Shown one piece after another: positions 1 through 6,158 of a stretch of 8,302 nucleotides of DNA. The notes beneath the pieces were generated by a model. It was given only the letters and a program-made list of their open reading frames with translations. It searched no databases and was not told the origin of the DNA. The stretch's first letter is position 1. Each line of letters opens with the position of its first letter. This DNA is from Verrucomicrobiales bacterium (GTDB lineage Bacteria > Verrucomicrobiota > Verrucomicrobiia > Verrucomicrobiales > DEV007), in contig SLGN01000347.1 in NCBI GenBank assembly GCA_007123695.1, forward strand, positions 1 through 8,302. The letters are read 5' to 3'. Made by a program: the position numbers and the translations under genes.

Positions 1-110
1 CCCATCCTCCTGGGCCGCATCACCGACTCCGCAACGCCCGACGACGACAAGCAGGTCGCGCTGATGACCTCGGCGGCGTCAAGGTTCTGCACATCGTCTC
101 CTGCAACTAA
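1..110 (+). pseudogene. 3' end of an unidentified gene, apparently frameshifted
   Basis: This is the tail of a gene that begins outside the window. Reading from base 1, the first 22 codons look coding (PILLGRITDSATPDDDKQ, then VALM), with almost every third base G or C. After about position 66 that frame loses the third-base GC preference and runs on to a TAG at 157-159. The -1 frame (codons starting at base 3) becomes coding-like at the same point, reads DDLGGVKVLHIVSCN and stops at TAA 108-110. The simplest reading is one protein ending in the second frame with a base, or four bases, missing near 61-70. A sequencing error is equally possible. If there is no frameshift, the gene ends at 159 instead, 34 bp before the next start. 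I do not recognise the family. Confidence 0.4.
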
Positions 111-193
111 GACACCTCCACTGTTCGCCGTCCCGGCTTCCACCCTCGACGACTGGTAGATCCCTCCGGTCGCCGCCTTCCGCCCCGAAACCC

Positions 194-1636
194 ATGAAGC
201 TCTCTTCCCCCGCCCTCGCCGCCTTCGCTCTTTTCGCTCTCGGCAACCTCGCCCTCGGCGCCGCCGAACCCGCCGAGCCCATCGAGATCGGCTCGCGTCT
301 CGAGCTTTTCGTCGACCGCCATCTCGTCGACTCGATCGACGGCGCCGAGCTGCGCCTGCATCATCCCACCAAGGCCCCGCGCCCCCGCTCGCCCCTGCCG
401 GTCCGGCACATGGTCACGGTGATCGAAGACGGCGGCCTCTACCGGGCCTGGTTCCGCGGCTACGATCCGGATTTCGAAGACGCAAGCGAGTCGGGCAGCG
501 GCGGCGAGCTCGTGCAATACGCCGAGAGCGACGACGGGCACGAGTGGCGCTTCCCCGTCCTCGGACTGCACGAGATCGGCGGCACCAAGGAAAACAACGT
601 CGTCCTCGCCCGCATGCCCTACCGCCTCCACAACTTCATGGTCTTCCTCGACACGCGCGAGGGCGTCGATCCGCAGCAGCGCTACAAGGCGGTCTCGGGC
701 TACCCCGGCGCCGGGAACAAGCTCGGGCTCGAGGAGGCCGGCCGCGGCCTTCACGGCCACGTCTCGCCCGACGGCATCCGCTGGACCGAGACGGGCGAGA
801 TCGTCTCCTACCGTCCCCAGTGGCGGCATGCCTTCGACTCGCCCAACGTGGCCTTCTGGTCCGAGACCGAGCAGCTCTACGTCTGCTACTTCCGCATCTG
901 GGAAGGCCGCAGCGGGCCCCGCAGCATCGCCCGCGCCACCTCGCCCGACTTCGAAACCTGGAGCGAGCCGGTGGCCATGGATCCGAACCTGCCCGGCGAG
1001 CATCTCTACACCAACATGACCGCGCCCTACGTCCGCGCGCCCCACATCTACCTGGCCTTCCCCACCCGCTTCGTCCCTGGGCGGGGACGCTCCGCGTCCG
1101 ACGATCCCGACAAGCGCAACGTCACCGACGTGCTTTTCATGAGCACGCGAGCGGGCGCGGATCGCTACGATCGCTCCTTCACCGAAGCCTTCCTGCGGCC
1201 GGGCCTCCGCGCGGCGGCGTGGGATAACCGGGCCAACTACCTCGCCTACGGCATCCCCCTGCTGAAGGCCTCGGAGATCTCCTTCTACCACCGCAGCGGC
1301 GACCGCTACGTGCTGCGCACCGACGGCTTCGTCTCGGTCAATGCCGGCCCGCAGGAAGGGGAGCTGGTCACCAAGCCGGTCGTCTTCTCGGGCCGCCGTC
1401 TCGTCCTCAACTACAGCACCTCCGCCGCAGGCGGATTGCGGGTCGAGCTGCAGGATGCGGCCGGCGCCCCGCTGCCCGGCTTCTCTCTCGACGACGCCGA
1501 AGAGCTCTACGGAGACCGCATCGGCGAAACCTTCGTCTGGAAAGGCGCTACCGACCTTTCCGCCCTCGCCGGACGGCCCGTCCGCCTGCGCTTCCGCCTG
1601 CGCGAGGCCGACCTCTATTCCTTCCGCTTCCGCTGA
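194..1636 (+). CDS. Exported GH32-like five-bladed beta-propeller protein
   Basis: The product is 480 aa. Residues 1-23 form a signal peptide: MKLSSP, then a run of Ala/Leu/Phe, then ALGA before AEPAEP. The mature protein starts with a conserved-looking RLELFVDRHLVD segment (35-46). It then carries propeller-type repeats such as YRAWFRGYDPDF (83-94), QYAESDDGHEWRFPVLGL (108-125), a second SPDGIRW element near 191-197, and FDSPNVAFW. The last ~130 residues (from DGFVSVNAG through ELVTKP, RLVLNYSTSAAGGLRVEL and LPGFSL to the terminal ADLYSFRFR) form a likely beta-sandwich, as in GH32 enzymes. This architecture is widespread in Verrucomicrobiota and Planctomycetota, usually as secreted proteins of unproven substrate. 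A role in polysaccharide breakdown is an inference, and I could not assign catalytic acids with confidence. The ATG at 194 is chosen because it gives the signal peptide; no Shine-Dalgarno precedes it (leader GAAACCC). No sulfatase or transporter gene lies beside it to hint at a substrate. Confidence 0.85.
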   Translation: MKLSSPALAAFALFALGNLALGAAEPAEPIEIGSRLELFVDRHLVDSIDGAELRLHHPTKAPRPRSPLPVRHMVTVIEDGGLYRAWFRGYDPDFEDASESGSGGELVQYAESDDGHEWRFPVLGLHEIGGTKENNVVLARMPYRLHNFMVFLDTREGVDPQQRYKAVSGYPGAGNKLGLEEAGRGLHGHVSPDGIRWTETGEIVSYRPQWRHAFDSPNVAFWSETEQLYVCYFRIWEGRSGPRSIARATSPDFETWSEPVAMDPNLPGEHLYTNMTAPYVRAPHIYLAFPTRFVPGRGRSASDDPDKRNVTDVLFMSTRAGADRYDRSFTEAFLRPGLRAAAWDNRANYLAYGIPLLKASEISFYHRSGDRYVLRTDGFVSVNAGPQEGELVTKPVVFSGRRLVLNYSTSAAGGLRVELQDAAGAPLPGFSLDDAEELYGDRIGETFVWKGATDLSALAGRPVRLRFRLREADLYSFRFR

Positions 1637-1748
1637 GACCGCTCCGTCACGGCAGCAACCAACGTAACATCAAAATTTTAGATCAGGAAATTTATTGTGG
1701 ATCTCTCTGCGATGGCCTTCGTTTCCAATGGCAAGTTCCCGATCAATG

Positions 1749-1761
1749 TTTCGTCACGAAA
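1749..1761. promoter_or_regulatory. 13-bp palindrome, possible operator
   Basis: TTTCGT-C-ACGAAA is a perfect 6+1+6 dyad in the AT-rich intergenic region, about 350 bp before the peptidase start. Its size and symmetry fit a dimeric repressor site, but no regulator gene is present and there is no second copy in the window that I could see. Confidence 0.25.
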
Positions 1762-1811
1762 ACTGAAGTTCTTTTCCGGTATGTACCCGTCGTTTATCAA
1801 GTGGAAGATTT

Positions 1812-1831
1812 AGTAAACACGGTTGTTTATT
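1812..1831. other. Small AU-rich hairpin
   Basis: TAAACA (1814-1819) pairs with TGTTTA (1824-1829) around a CGGT loop, and the stem extends by a G-T and an A-T pair. On the plus strand it is followed by TTTTG. It is too weak and too far (about 175 bp) from the end of the upstream gene to be a confident terminator. It may be a protein-binding dyad or a leader RNA hairpin. Confidence 0.25.
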
Positions 1832-2111
1832 TTGTATTTCACTCTGATCCCCGTCCATCAAACTGAATTTCCTGACGCTCATTGGACCGGCCGTTTATCA
1901 CGCCGCAGCGTCTTCTGAATCACCGGGCGCTTGGCGAGGTGGCGGCTCTCGCGGAGACAAACTGAAAGGAATCTTCCCACGGAGGGAAGTACTGGATTGG
2001 AGAGGAATCCATTCGGGCACGGTTCCGATTCTGATTTCCTTTCCGGCCGCGATTCCTTACATTTTGGAGACCTTCGGCTCGGTTGCCCTCCAACCCGACT
2101 CTTTCCAACCC

Positions 2112-3395
2112 ATGTCCAAGCGCCGCTTCTTGCTCCTCGCCGGTCCCCCAACCGTGGCGGCGGTCTCTCTTTTCGCTGCGGTGGCTGGCGAAGTCCCACG
2201 CGTGTGGACGAGCATCGACGGACGCAGCGTTTCGGGGCATTTGGCCGGATTGGAGCGGGGGCATCCGGTGGTCTTCGACGAAACGGGGAGGCGCTTGCGG
2301 CTGCCGCTCGAGCAGCTTTCCGAAGCGGATCGCGAGTGGCTCGCGCAATGGCGGTCGGATCGCAGTCCGACCGAGGCCCAAGCTCCGCTCGATCCCGCCG
2401 CACGAGGGGCCCGCGTGGTGCAGCCGCCGGTGACCCTGCGCAGGGTTTCGGACGAGGGCGGTTCGGTGCATCGGTACGCCAGTCCGGTCTACGATTTCGA
2501 AATCGACGCCGAGCTGCCGATGGCGGTGCTTGGAGAACTCGCGAGAATGGCCGAGGCCACGGTGCGGCTCGTCGATTCGATGCCCCTTTCCCTGCCGCCG
2601 CGCGGCGAGCGGCGCTACCTGGCGAGGCTCTACGGCTCGAGGAGCGATTTCGAGGCGGCGGGTGGCAGCCCCGGGCTGGCGGGCTGGTTCCAGGCGGGCG
2701 GTTGGGGACGGGCGGGGGCGCTCATCATGCCCATCGAAAGCCTCGGGATCGCGGACATGTCTCGCGGGGCCGGAATTCCCGACGGTCACGTCCTGCGCCA
2801 CGAGATCGCCCACCAAGCCACCGCCGATGTGATGCCTCTGCTGCCCCTCTGGCTGCGCGAGGGGATCGCCGAGGTGGTGGCTCGGACGCCCTACCGCGAC
2901 GGCGTCTTCGAGCCGGGCGAAAGGGGGCTCGTCGTCGCCCTGAAGCGTCGGCACGAGGAGATGCGCCGCATCGGGACCGAGACCGACGCCTTCGGCGGAA
3001 CCGGGCCGGTCCGCACGCAGATTTCGCTGCCTGCGCTGATGGAGCGCGAGCGATCCAGCTGGAGCGGTCTGGACATCGCCGAGCAGCACCGGTGCTACTT
3101 CACCGCGCATCTGCTGACGGCCTGGTATTTGCACCTTGATGGCGACGGCGAGGCCCGCGCCTTGCGTGCGTTGTTCGACGAAGCGAGCGAGGCGTCGCTT
3201 TACCTGATGACCTGCGGGGAGGAGGGACGCTGGCCCGAGGAAGCGGGGACGCCGGATTGGCGTTCAGGTCCCGCCGCCGTGGTCCGAGCCGGCGAAGCGT
3301 TGCTGCAGGGCGGTCGCTCGTGGCAGGAGATCGACGCCGCCTACCTCGCCGACCTTCAGTCGAAGTGGGGTCTGCGCCTCGCGGATGAGCGATGA
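2112..3395 (+). CDS. Exported SHD1-domain HExxH metallopeptidase
   Basis: The product is 427 aa from the ATG at 2112. An in-frame start 48 bases upstream (2064) would put 16 residues before the charged MSKRRF segment and spoil the signal peptide, so the later ATG is preferred. Residues 1-26 are a signal peptide or membrane anchor (SKRR, then a hydrophobic stretch, then AVAG). Residues 30-80 match an SHD1-like module (RVWTSIDGRSVSGHLAGLE ... LPLEQLSEADREWLAQW), frequent at the N-terminus of verrucomicrobial and planctomycetal exported proteins. The centre has a zinc-peptidase signature: H230-E231-I-A-H234, then LWLREGIAE, with E250 the probable third zinc ligand by analogy with gluzincins of the DUF1570/peptidase-MA type. 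The C-terminal ~170 residues are mostly helical. The substrate is unknown. The leader has no Shine-Dalgarno (CCAACCC before ATG). The gene converges with the beta-barrel gene 94 bp downstream. Confidence 0.85.
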   Translation: MSKRRFLLLAGPPTVAAVSLFAAVAGEVPRVWTSIDGRSVSGHLAGLERGHPVVFDETGRRLRLPLEQLSEADREWLAQWRSDRSPTEAQAPLDPAARGARVVQPPVTLRRVSDEGGSVHRYASPVYDFEIDAELPMAVLGELARMAEATVRLVDSMPLSLPPRGERRYLARLYGSRSDFEAAGGSPGLAGWFQAGGWGRAGALIMPIESLGIADMSRGAGIPDGHVLRHEIAHQATADVMPLLPLWLREGIAEVVARTPYRDGVFEPGERGLVVALKRRHEEMRRIGTETDAFGGTGPVRTQISLPALMERERSSWSGLDIAEQHRCYFTAHLLTAWYLHLDGDGEARALRALFDEASEASLYLMTCGEEGRWPEEAGTPDWRSGPAAVVRAGEALLQGGRSWQEIDAAYLADLQSKWGLRLADER

Positions 3396-3400
3396 GGCTC

Positions 3401-3455
3401 GATGCGGGAGAGTGGCGCCGATGGCTCGGGCGATTGTTTCGTTCGCCATCGCATC
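3401..3455. terminator. Possible bidirectional terminator hairpin between convergent genes
   Basis: In the 94-bp gap between the two convergent stop codons, CGATGGC (3419-3425) pairs with GCCATCG (3445-3451). A second helix GGGCGA/TCGTTC (3428-3433 with 3439-3444, including two G-U pairs) continues it above a 2-base bulge. An alternative outer pairing joins GATGCG (3401-3406) to CGCATC (3450-3455). Its position suggests transcript ends for both genes, but there is no T tract on either strand, so it is not a classical intrinsic terminator. Confidence 0.35.
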
Positions 3456-3489
3456 TCCTTCAAGGACGCGGCGGCAGGGCTCGCGGACC

Positions 3490-4338
3490 TCAGAACGAAG
3501 CCGTCAGCGCCACGCCGCCGAACAAGTGGTTCCTGCCGGGCACCGTATTGAGTTCTTCGCGAGTGCCAAGCGAGAGATTGGCTGCGATGTAGGGTGTCAA
3601 AGTAAACGCGTCGGAGAGCTTGTAGGGAAAATCGATCCCCAGCCTCACCGCCGTCCAGCCGTCTTCCTGGTTGCCGATTTCGGGATAGCTGTAGTATCCC
3701 AAACCGTAGCCGATGATCACGGACGAGGCGATGGACAGACGTTCCCCTGCCTGCATCAGATGGTTCAGGCCAGCCTCGAAATACTGGGCGTCGATCTTGA
3801 AATCGTGCCAGGCCCCCAAGCTCAGAACCAGATCCCCGTATGGAATCGCCATGGTGACACCGAGATCCTGTGCGCTTGTCACCGTGCTGGCGGGGGCTTC
3901 CGGAAAACCGAAGGTCTGGCCTCCGATTCGACCGGAATAGGTGTCGAAAAAGGAGTAGTGGGTGAAAACGAGGCCGAATTCGGCAAAATCCGCATCGTAG
4001 ATCAGCGCGGCGCTCAGATCCAACTCGGAAAAATCAAGATTGCCCTCCCCCGCGATCAGGGTATGCAGCGAGTGCGTGTAGAACGCTCCGACATTCCACC
4101 TGACGCGCTCCGTCACGGGCACTGAGACGCTGAGATTGGTCCATGCGTTGTTCGAAGAGAACCAGAGGCCACGAAAATAGTGGGCGCTATCGTAGCCGAT
4201 CTCCACCTCGCCATCGATTCCGCCAGATGATTCCTGAATCACGGGCTCAATGGCTTCAGAGGAGGCGGTGCCCGCGTGCGAGGCTGAGCGGACCAGAACG
4301 AGCAGGAGAACGAGGGCGAAAGGGTGGAGGAGCTTCAT
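3490..4338 (-). CDS. Putative outer-membrane beta-barrel (porin-like) protein
   Basis: The product is 282 aa. A signal peptide is clear: MKLLHP, a Leu/Val-rich core, then ASHA with likely cleavage after residue 22. The mature chain alternates polar and hydrophobic or aromatic residues throughout, for example EVEIGYDSAHYFRGLWF (44-60), RWNVGAFYTHSL and FGLVFTHYSFFD. It ends GGVALTASF with a C-terminal Phe, the usual outer-membrane assembly signal. There is no Cys. The early YDSAHYFRG...W element resembles TorF/Gcw_chp-type putative porins (S-D-Y-x-F-R-G), but this is resemblance only. The expected location is the outer membrane, with substrate unknown. It is transcribed alone, and its upstream DNA carries a 27-bp dyad and a leader hairpin, which suggests regulation. 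No Shine-Dalgarno is visible before the ATG. Confidence 0.85.
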   Translation of the reverse strand: MKLLHPFALVLLLVLVRSASHAGTASSEAIEPVIQESSGGIDGEVEIGYDSAHYFRGLWFSSNNAWTNLSVSVPVTERVRWNVGAFYTHSLHTLIAGEGNLDFSELDLSAALIYDADFAEFGLVFTHYSFFDTYSGRIGGQTFGFPEAPASTVTSAQDLGVTMAIPYGDLVLSLGAWHDFKIDAQYFEAGLNHLMQAGERLSIASSVIIGYGLGYYSYPEIGNQEDGWTAVRLGIDFPYKLSDAFTLTPYIAANLSLGTREELNTVPGRNHLFGGVALTASF

Positions 4339-4365
4339 GCGAGAAAATGCGTTTCACCGAAGAGG

Positions 4366-4383
4366 GGAATCCTTCACGATTCC
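4366..4383 (-). promoter_or_regulatory. Leader hairpin before the beta-barrel gene
   Basis: GGAATC and GATTCC (4366-4371 and 4378-4383) are exact complements with a 6-base loop, placed 28-45 bases before the start codon. In the minus-strand transcript this gives a 6-bp stem, probably within the 5' untranslated leader. It abuts the 27-bp dyad. A role in translation control or message stability is speculative. Confidence 0.3.
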
Positions 4384-4385
4384 GG

Positions 4386-4412
4386 CATTAACGCAAGAAA
4401 TTTGCAATAATG
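4386..4412. promoter_or_regulatory. 27-bp imperfect dyad, candidate operator of the beta-barrel gene
   Basis: The arms are CATTAACGCAA (4386-4396) and TTGCAATAATG (4402-4412) around GAAAT. Nine of eleven positions are complementary. CCGG stands next to the left arm (4382-4385) and again two bases beyond the right arm (4416-4419). The dyad sits 48-74 bases upstream of the beta-barrel start codon, in the AT-rich stretch where its promoter must lie. The size is typical of a site for a dimeric helix-turn-helix regulator. The regulator is not encoded in this window. Confidence 0.4.
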
Positions 4413-4456
4413 ATCCGGTTTGAAGGCTGCTTAGCCGATGAGTGGACGACGCAGCC

Positions 4457-4641
4457 CTACTCCATCTCGCGGCGTAGTCTCTCGGGCGGCTACATCCACG
4501 CGAGCATGTAGTCGATCTGCCCCGGCGGCAGGCTCGCGCCGTAGACCGTCGGCCAAATCCCCCTCGCCATTTCCCCGATAGCTTCGGCCTCGTCCGGAGC
4601 CGCCGGCAGCAGCTCGCCCCCCCCTCTGCGGCCCCGCCCAT
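4457..4641 (-). pseudogene. Degraded GNAT-family N-acetyltransferase fragment
   Basis: Directly downstream of fabF, one minus-strand frame reads GELLPAAPDEAEAIGEMA, then RGIWPTVYGASLPPGQIDYM, then LAWM. This is the characteristic N-terminal region of GNAT acetyltransferases (helix 1 and the following W-x-x-x-Y...Q-I-D-Y-M-L segment). The frame is broken by TAG at 4490-4492, where the family normally has an aromatic residue. It continues as PPERLRREME, as expected for the next helix, and is broken again by TAG at 4457-4459. Everything beyond is unrecognisable, so the acetyl-CoA-binding half is missing. The natural start, ATG at 4641-4639, is in a different frame; one extra G in the G8 tract (C8 on the plus strand, 4617-4624) would join the two. 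The ATG lies five bases after the fabF stop, so it was probably the second gene of a fabF operon. The substrate is unknown. Confidence 0.65.
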
Positions 4642-4646
4642 TCGCC

Positions 4647-5951
4647 TCACGCGCCCCAGCGCCGCAGCACCAGCATCGAATTGTGTCCGCCGAAGGCGAA
4701 GGCCGCCGACAGCGCCACGTCCACCGGTACCGGACGGGCTCGTCCCGGGACGAAGTCGAGGTCGCACTCCGGATCGGGATTTTCCAAGTTGATCGTCGGC
4801 GGCACCAGCCCGTCGCGCATCGCGCAGAGGCACCAGATCGCCTCGACCGCACCGGCGGCGCCGAGCAGGTGGCCCGTGACCGACTTCGTCGAGGACACGG
4901 GGATCCCGTAGGCGGCCTCGCCCAGCGCCCGTTTCAAGGCGCGGACTTCCGAGACATCTCCGATGCTCGTCGAGGTGGCGTGCGCGTTGATGTAGGAAAG
5001 GTCTCCTGCCTCGATCCCCGCCTTCGCGAGCGCGAGCGCGATGGCGCGCGAGGCCTGCACCGCCTCGCGGTCGGGATCGGTGAGGTGGACCGCGTCGGAC
5101 GTCGCGGCGCAGGAAAGGATCTCGGCGAGAGGCTGCGCGCCACGGGCCAAGGCCGACTCGAGTTCCTCCAGCACGAGAATGCCCGCCCCCTCGCTGAGAA
5201 CGAACCCGTCGCGGTCGCGGTCGAAGGGGCGCGAGGCCAGTTCCGGCTCGTCGTTGCGCCGAGAAAGGGCACGCAGCTGGCTGAATCCGACCAGCCCCAG
5301 ATGCGTCACCGCCGCCTCGGCGCCGCCGGTGATCATCGCCGTGGCGTCGCCCCGCTGCAGCGCGAAGTAGGCTTGGGCGATGGCATCGTTGCCCGTCGAG
5401 CAAGCCGCCGCCACCCCGAAGGTGACCCCGTGCGCTCCCGTCTGGATGCTCACCTGCACCGACGCGGAGTCGGCCGTGATCATCGGAATCATCAGGGGGT
5501 TGAGACGGCCGGCCCCGCGCTGGTCCATGGCGTGCTGGTTGTCCGTGTAGGTCTGGATCCCCCCGGCTCCGGAACCGATCACGACGCCCACGTCGTTGGC
5601 GTTTTCCCCGTCGATGACCAAGCACGCATGCGCCACGGCCTCCCGGGCGGCGGCGACGGCGAACTGGGCGAAGCGGTCGGCCCGGCGCGCTTCCTTCGCC
5701 TCCATGTAGCGCTTCGGATCGAAATCTTTCACCTCTCCCGCGATGCGCACGGGGAGATGGTCCACCGGCACGAGCGTCACCGGTCCGATGCCGGAACGGC
5801 CCTCGACGACAGCCCTCCACGAAGATTCCACGTCGAGCCCGACGGGCGTCACCGCACCGATGCCGGTCACGACGACGCGGCGCAGCGGAGCATGGGGCAG
5901 GGAATCGGTCGGCGGAGTCAAGGCAATGGCGGGGCGGGAAATTCGACGCAA
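4647..5951 (-). CDS. fabF: Beta-ketoacyl-ACP synthase II (FabF)
   Basis: FabF condenses malonyl-ACP with acyl-ACP, releasing CO2, in the elongation cycle of cytoplasmic type II fatty-acid synthesis. The product is 434 aa, against about 410-415 for typical FabF; the excess is the N-terminus before [15 protein letters not shown] (24-38). The catalytic triad is complete: Cys184 in [11 protein letters not shown], His324 in NAHATST, and His361 in [12 protein letters not shown] with Lys356. The C-terminal Gly-rich [13 protein letters not shown] (418-430) is also present. No in-frame ATG exists upstream of the core. The listed start is TTG at 5951; a second TTG at 5921 would give a 424-aa protein nearer to family length and is a fair alternative. 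The gene is not beside acpP or fabG, its common partners. It is divergent from xth and followed by a GNAT remnant. Confidence 0.95.
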   Translation of the reverse strand: MRRISRPAIALTPPTDSLPHAPLRRVVVTGIGAVTPVGLDVESSWRAVVEGRSGIGPVTLVPVDHLPVRIAGEVKDFDPKRYMEAKEARRADRFAQFAVAAAREAVAHACLVIDGENANDVGVVIGSGAGGIQTYTDNQHAMDQRGAGRLNPLMIPMITADSASVQVSIQTGAHGVTFGVAAACSTGNDAIAQAYFALQRGDATAMITGGAEAAVTHLGLVGFSQLRALSRRNDEPELASRPFDRDRDGFVLSEGAGILVLEELESALARGAQPLAEILSCAATSDAVHLTDPDREAVQASRAIALALAKAGIEAGDLSYINAHATSTSIGDVSEVRALKRALGEAAYGIPVSSTKSVTGHLLGAAGAVEAIWCLCAMRDGLVPPTINLENPDPECDLDFVPGRARPVPVDVALSAAFAFGGHNSMLVLRRWGA

Positions 5952-5993
5952 ACGTCACATCAAACTCGTTCCCAGCGCGAATGCGAGCGGGAA

Positions 5994-6158
5994 ATGGTCC
6001 GTTTTTTCCCTCTCACCCGCATCCGCAAAGGCCCGGCATGGCTCCGCGCACTCTGGAAAAAGGACGCTTGCGCCGCCGCTCCGCCATGGAATGCTCTCGC
6101 TGCGGCGGCCCTGCCAGTTGAGGCCGCGGCACCGCGACCCGCCCATGAAATTGATTAG
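5994..6158 (+). CDS. Possible 54-aa small ORF upstream of xth (doubtful)
   Basis: An ATG at 5994 opens 54 codons starting [20 protein letters not shown], basic and Trp-rich, turning Ala/Pro-rich after about residue 27, and stopping inside the xth gene (14-base overlap). The first half has GC-rich third positions like real genes in the window; the second half does not. A purine stretch GAGCGGGAA immediately precedes the ATG but is too close for a normal ribosome site. It fills most of the 193-bp fabF-xth divergent gap, where promoters for both genes are expected. It may be a leader peptide, a gene remnant or chance. I recognise no family. Confidence 0.15.
   Translation: MVRFFPLTRIRKGPAWLRALWKKDACAAAPPWNALAAAALPVEAAAPRPAHEID

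Larger units (their letters stand above)
1683..1875. repeat. AT-rich segment bounded by 10-bp inverted repeats
   Basis: TCAGGAAATT at 1683-1692 and AATTTCCTGA at 1866-1875 are exact reverse complements 193 bp apart end to end, and they sit close to the edges of the AT-rich island. No flanking target duplication is visible (TTTTAGA on the left, CGCTCAT on the right) and nothing between them looks like a transposase. It could be a small non-autonomous element, an RNA with a long-range stem, or chance in AT-rich DNA. Confidence 0.35.
1637..2111. other. 475-bp intergenic region, first half AT-rich
   Basis: No gene is convincing here. From about 1660 to 1880 the sequence is markedly AT-rich against GC-rich flanks and is crowded with small symmetric elements: a 10-bp inverted repeat bounding 1683-1875, a 13-bp palindrome at 1749-1761, a hairpin at 1812-1831, and a 9-bp direct repeat CGTTTATCA at 1791-1799 and 1892-1900. 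The second half (1900-2111) returns to ordinary composition. It holds a hairpin with arms CTTCCC (1973-1978) and GGGAAG (1984-1989), which would lie in the leader of the downstream peptidase gene if transcription starts upstream of it. No tRNA or clear intrinsic terminator was found. The region probably contains the promoter of the peptidase gene, but I could not pick convincing -35/-10 boxes. Confidence 0.6.

Noticed and set aside
55..80. Programmed -1 frameshift in the left-edge gene
   Set aside because: No slippery heptamer or downstream pseudoknot is apparent; mutation or sequencing error is simpler.
107..1291. 394-codon open frame on the minus strand opposite the propeller gene
   Set aside because: Antisense shadow of a GC-rich gene: biased Arg/Gly/Ala/Val composition, no domain, while the plus-strand gene has a signal peptide and family motifs.
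1683..1875. Calling the AT-rich segment an insertion sequence or MITE
   Set aside because: Only one 10-bp inverted repeat pair, no target duplication and no second copy in the window, so it is listed only as a repeat-bounded segment.
1920..3139. Long open frames on both strands overlapping the peptidase gene
   Set aside because: Arg/Gly/Pro-rich translations without recognisable motifs; the HExxH and SHD1-like frame accounts for the coding signal.
3385..4125. 246-codon plus-strand frame opposite the beta-barrel gene
   Set aside because: The opposite strand encodes a protein with a signal peptide, alternating beta strands and C-terminal Phe; this frame has no such features.
4354..5958. 534-codon minus-strand frame covering fabF
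   Set aside because: Alternative frame of fabF with a strongly Arg-rich, non-protein-like translation; FabF catalytic motifs lie in the other frame.
5743..6144. N-terminal extension of xth
   Set aside because: The extension is antisense to fabF and not family-like; [10 protein letters not shown] at 6145 is the canonical start.
4683..6158. 491-codon plus-strand frame opposite fabF
   Set aside because: Antisense shadow; only its last 54 codons lie outside fabF and are considered separately at low confidence.
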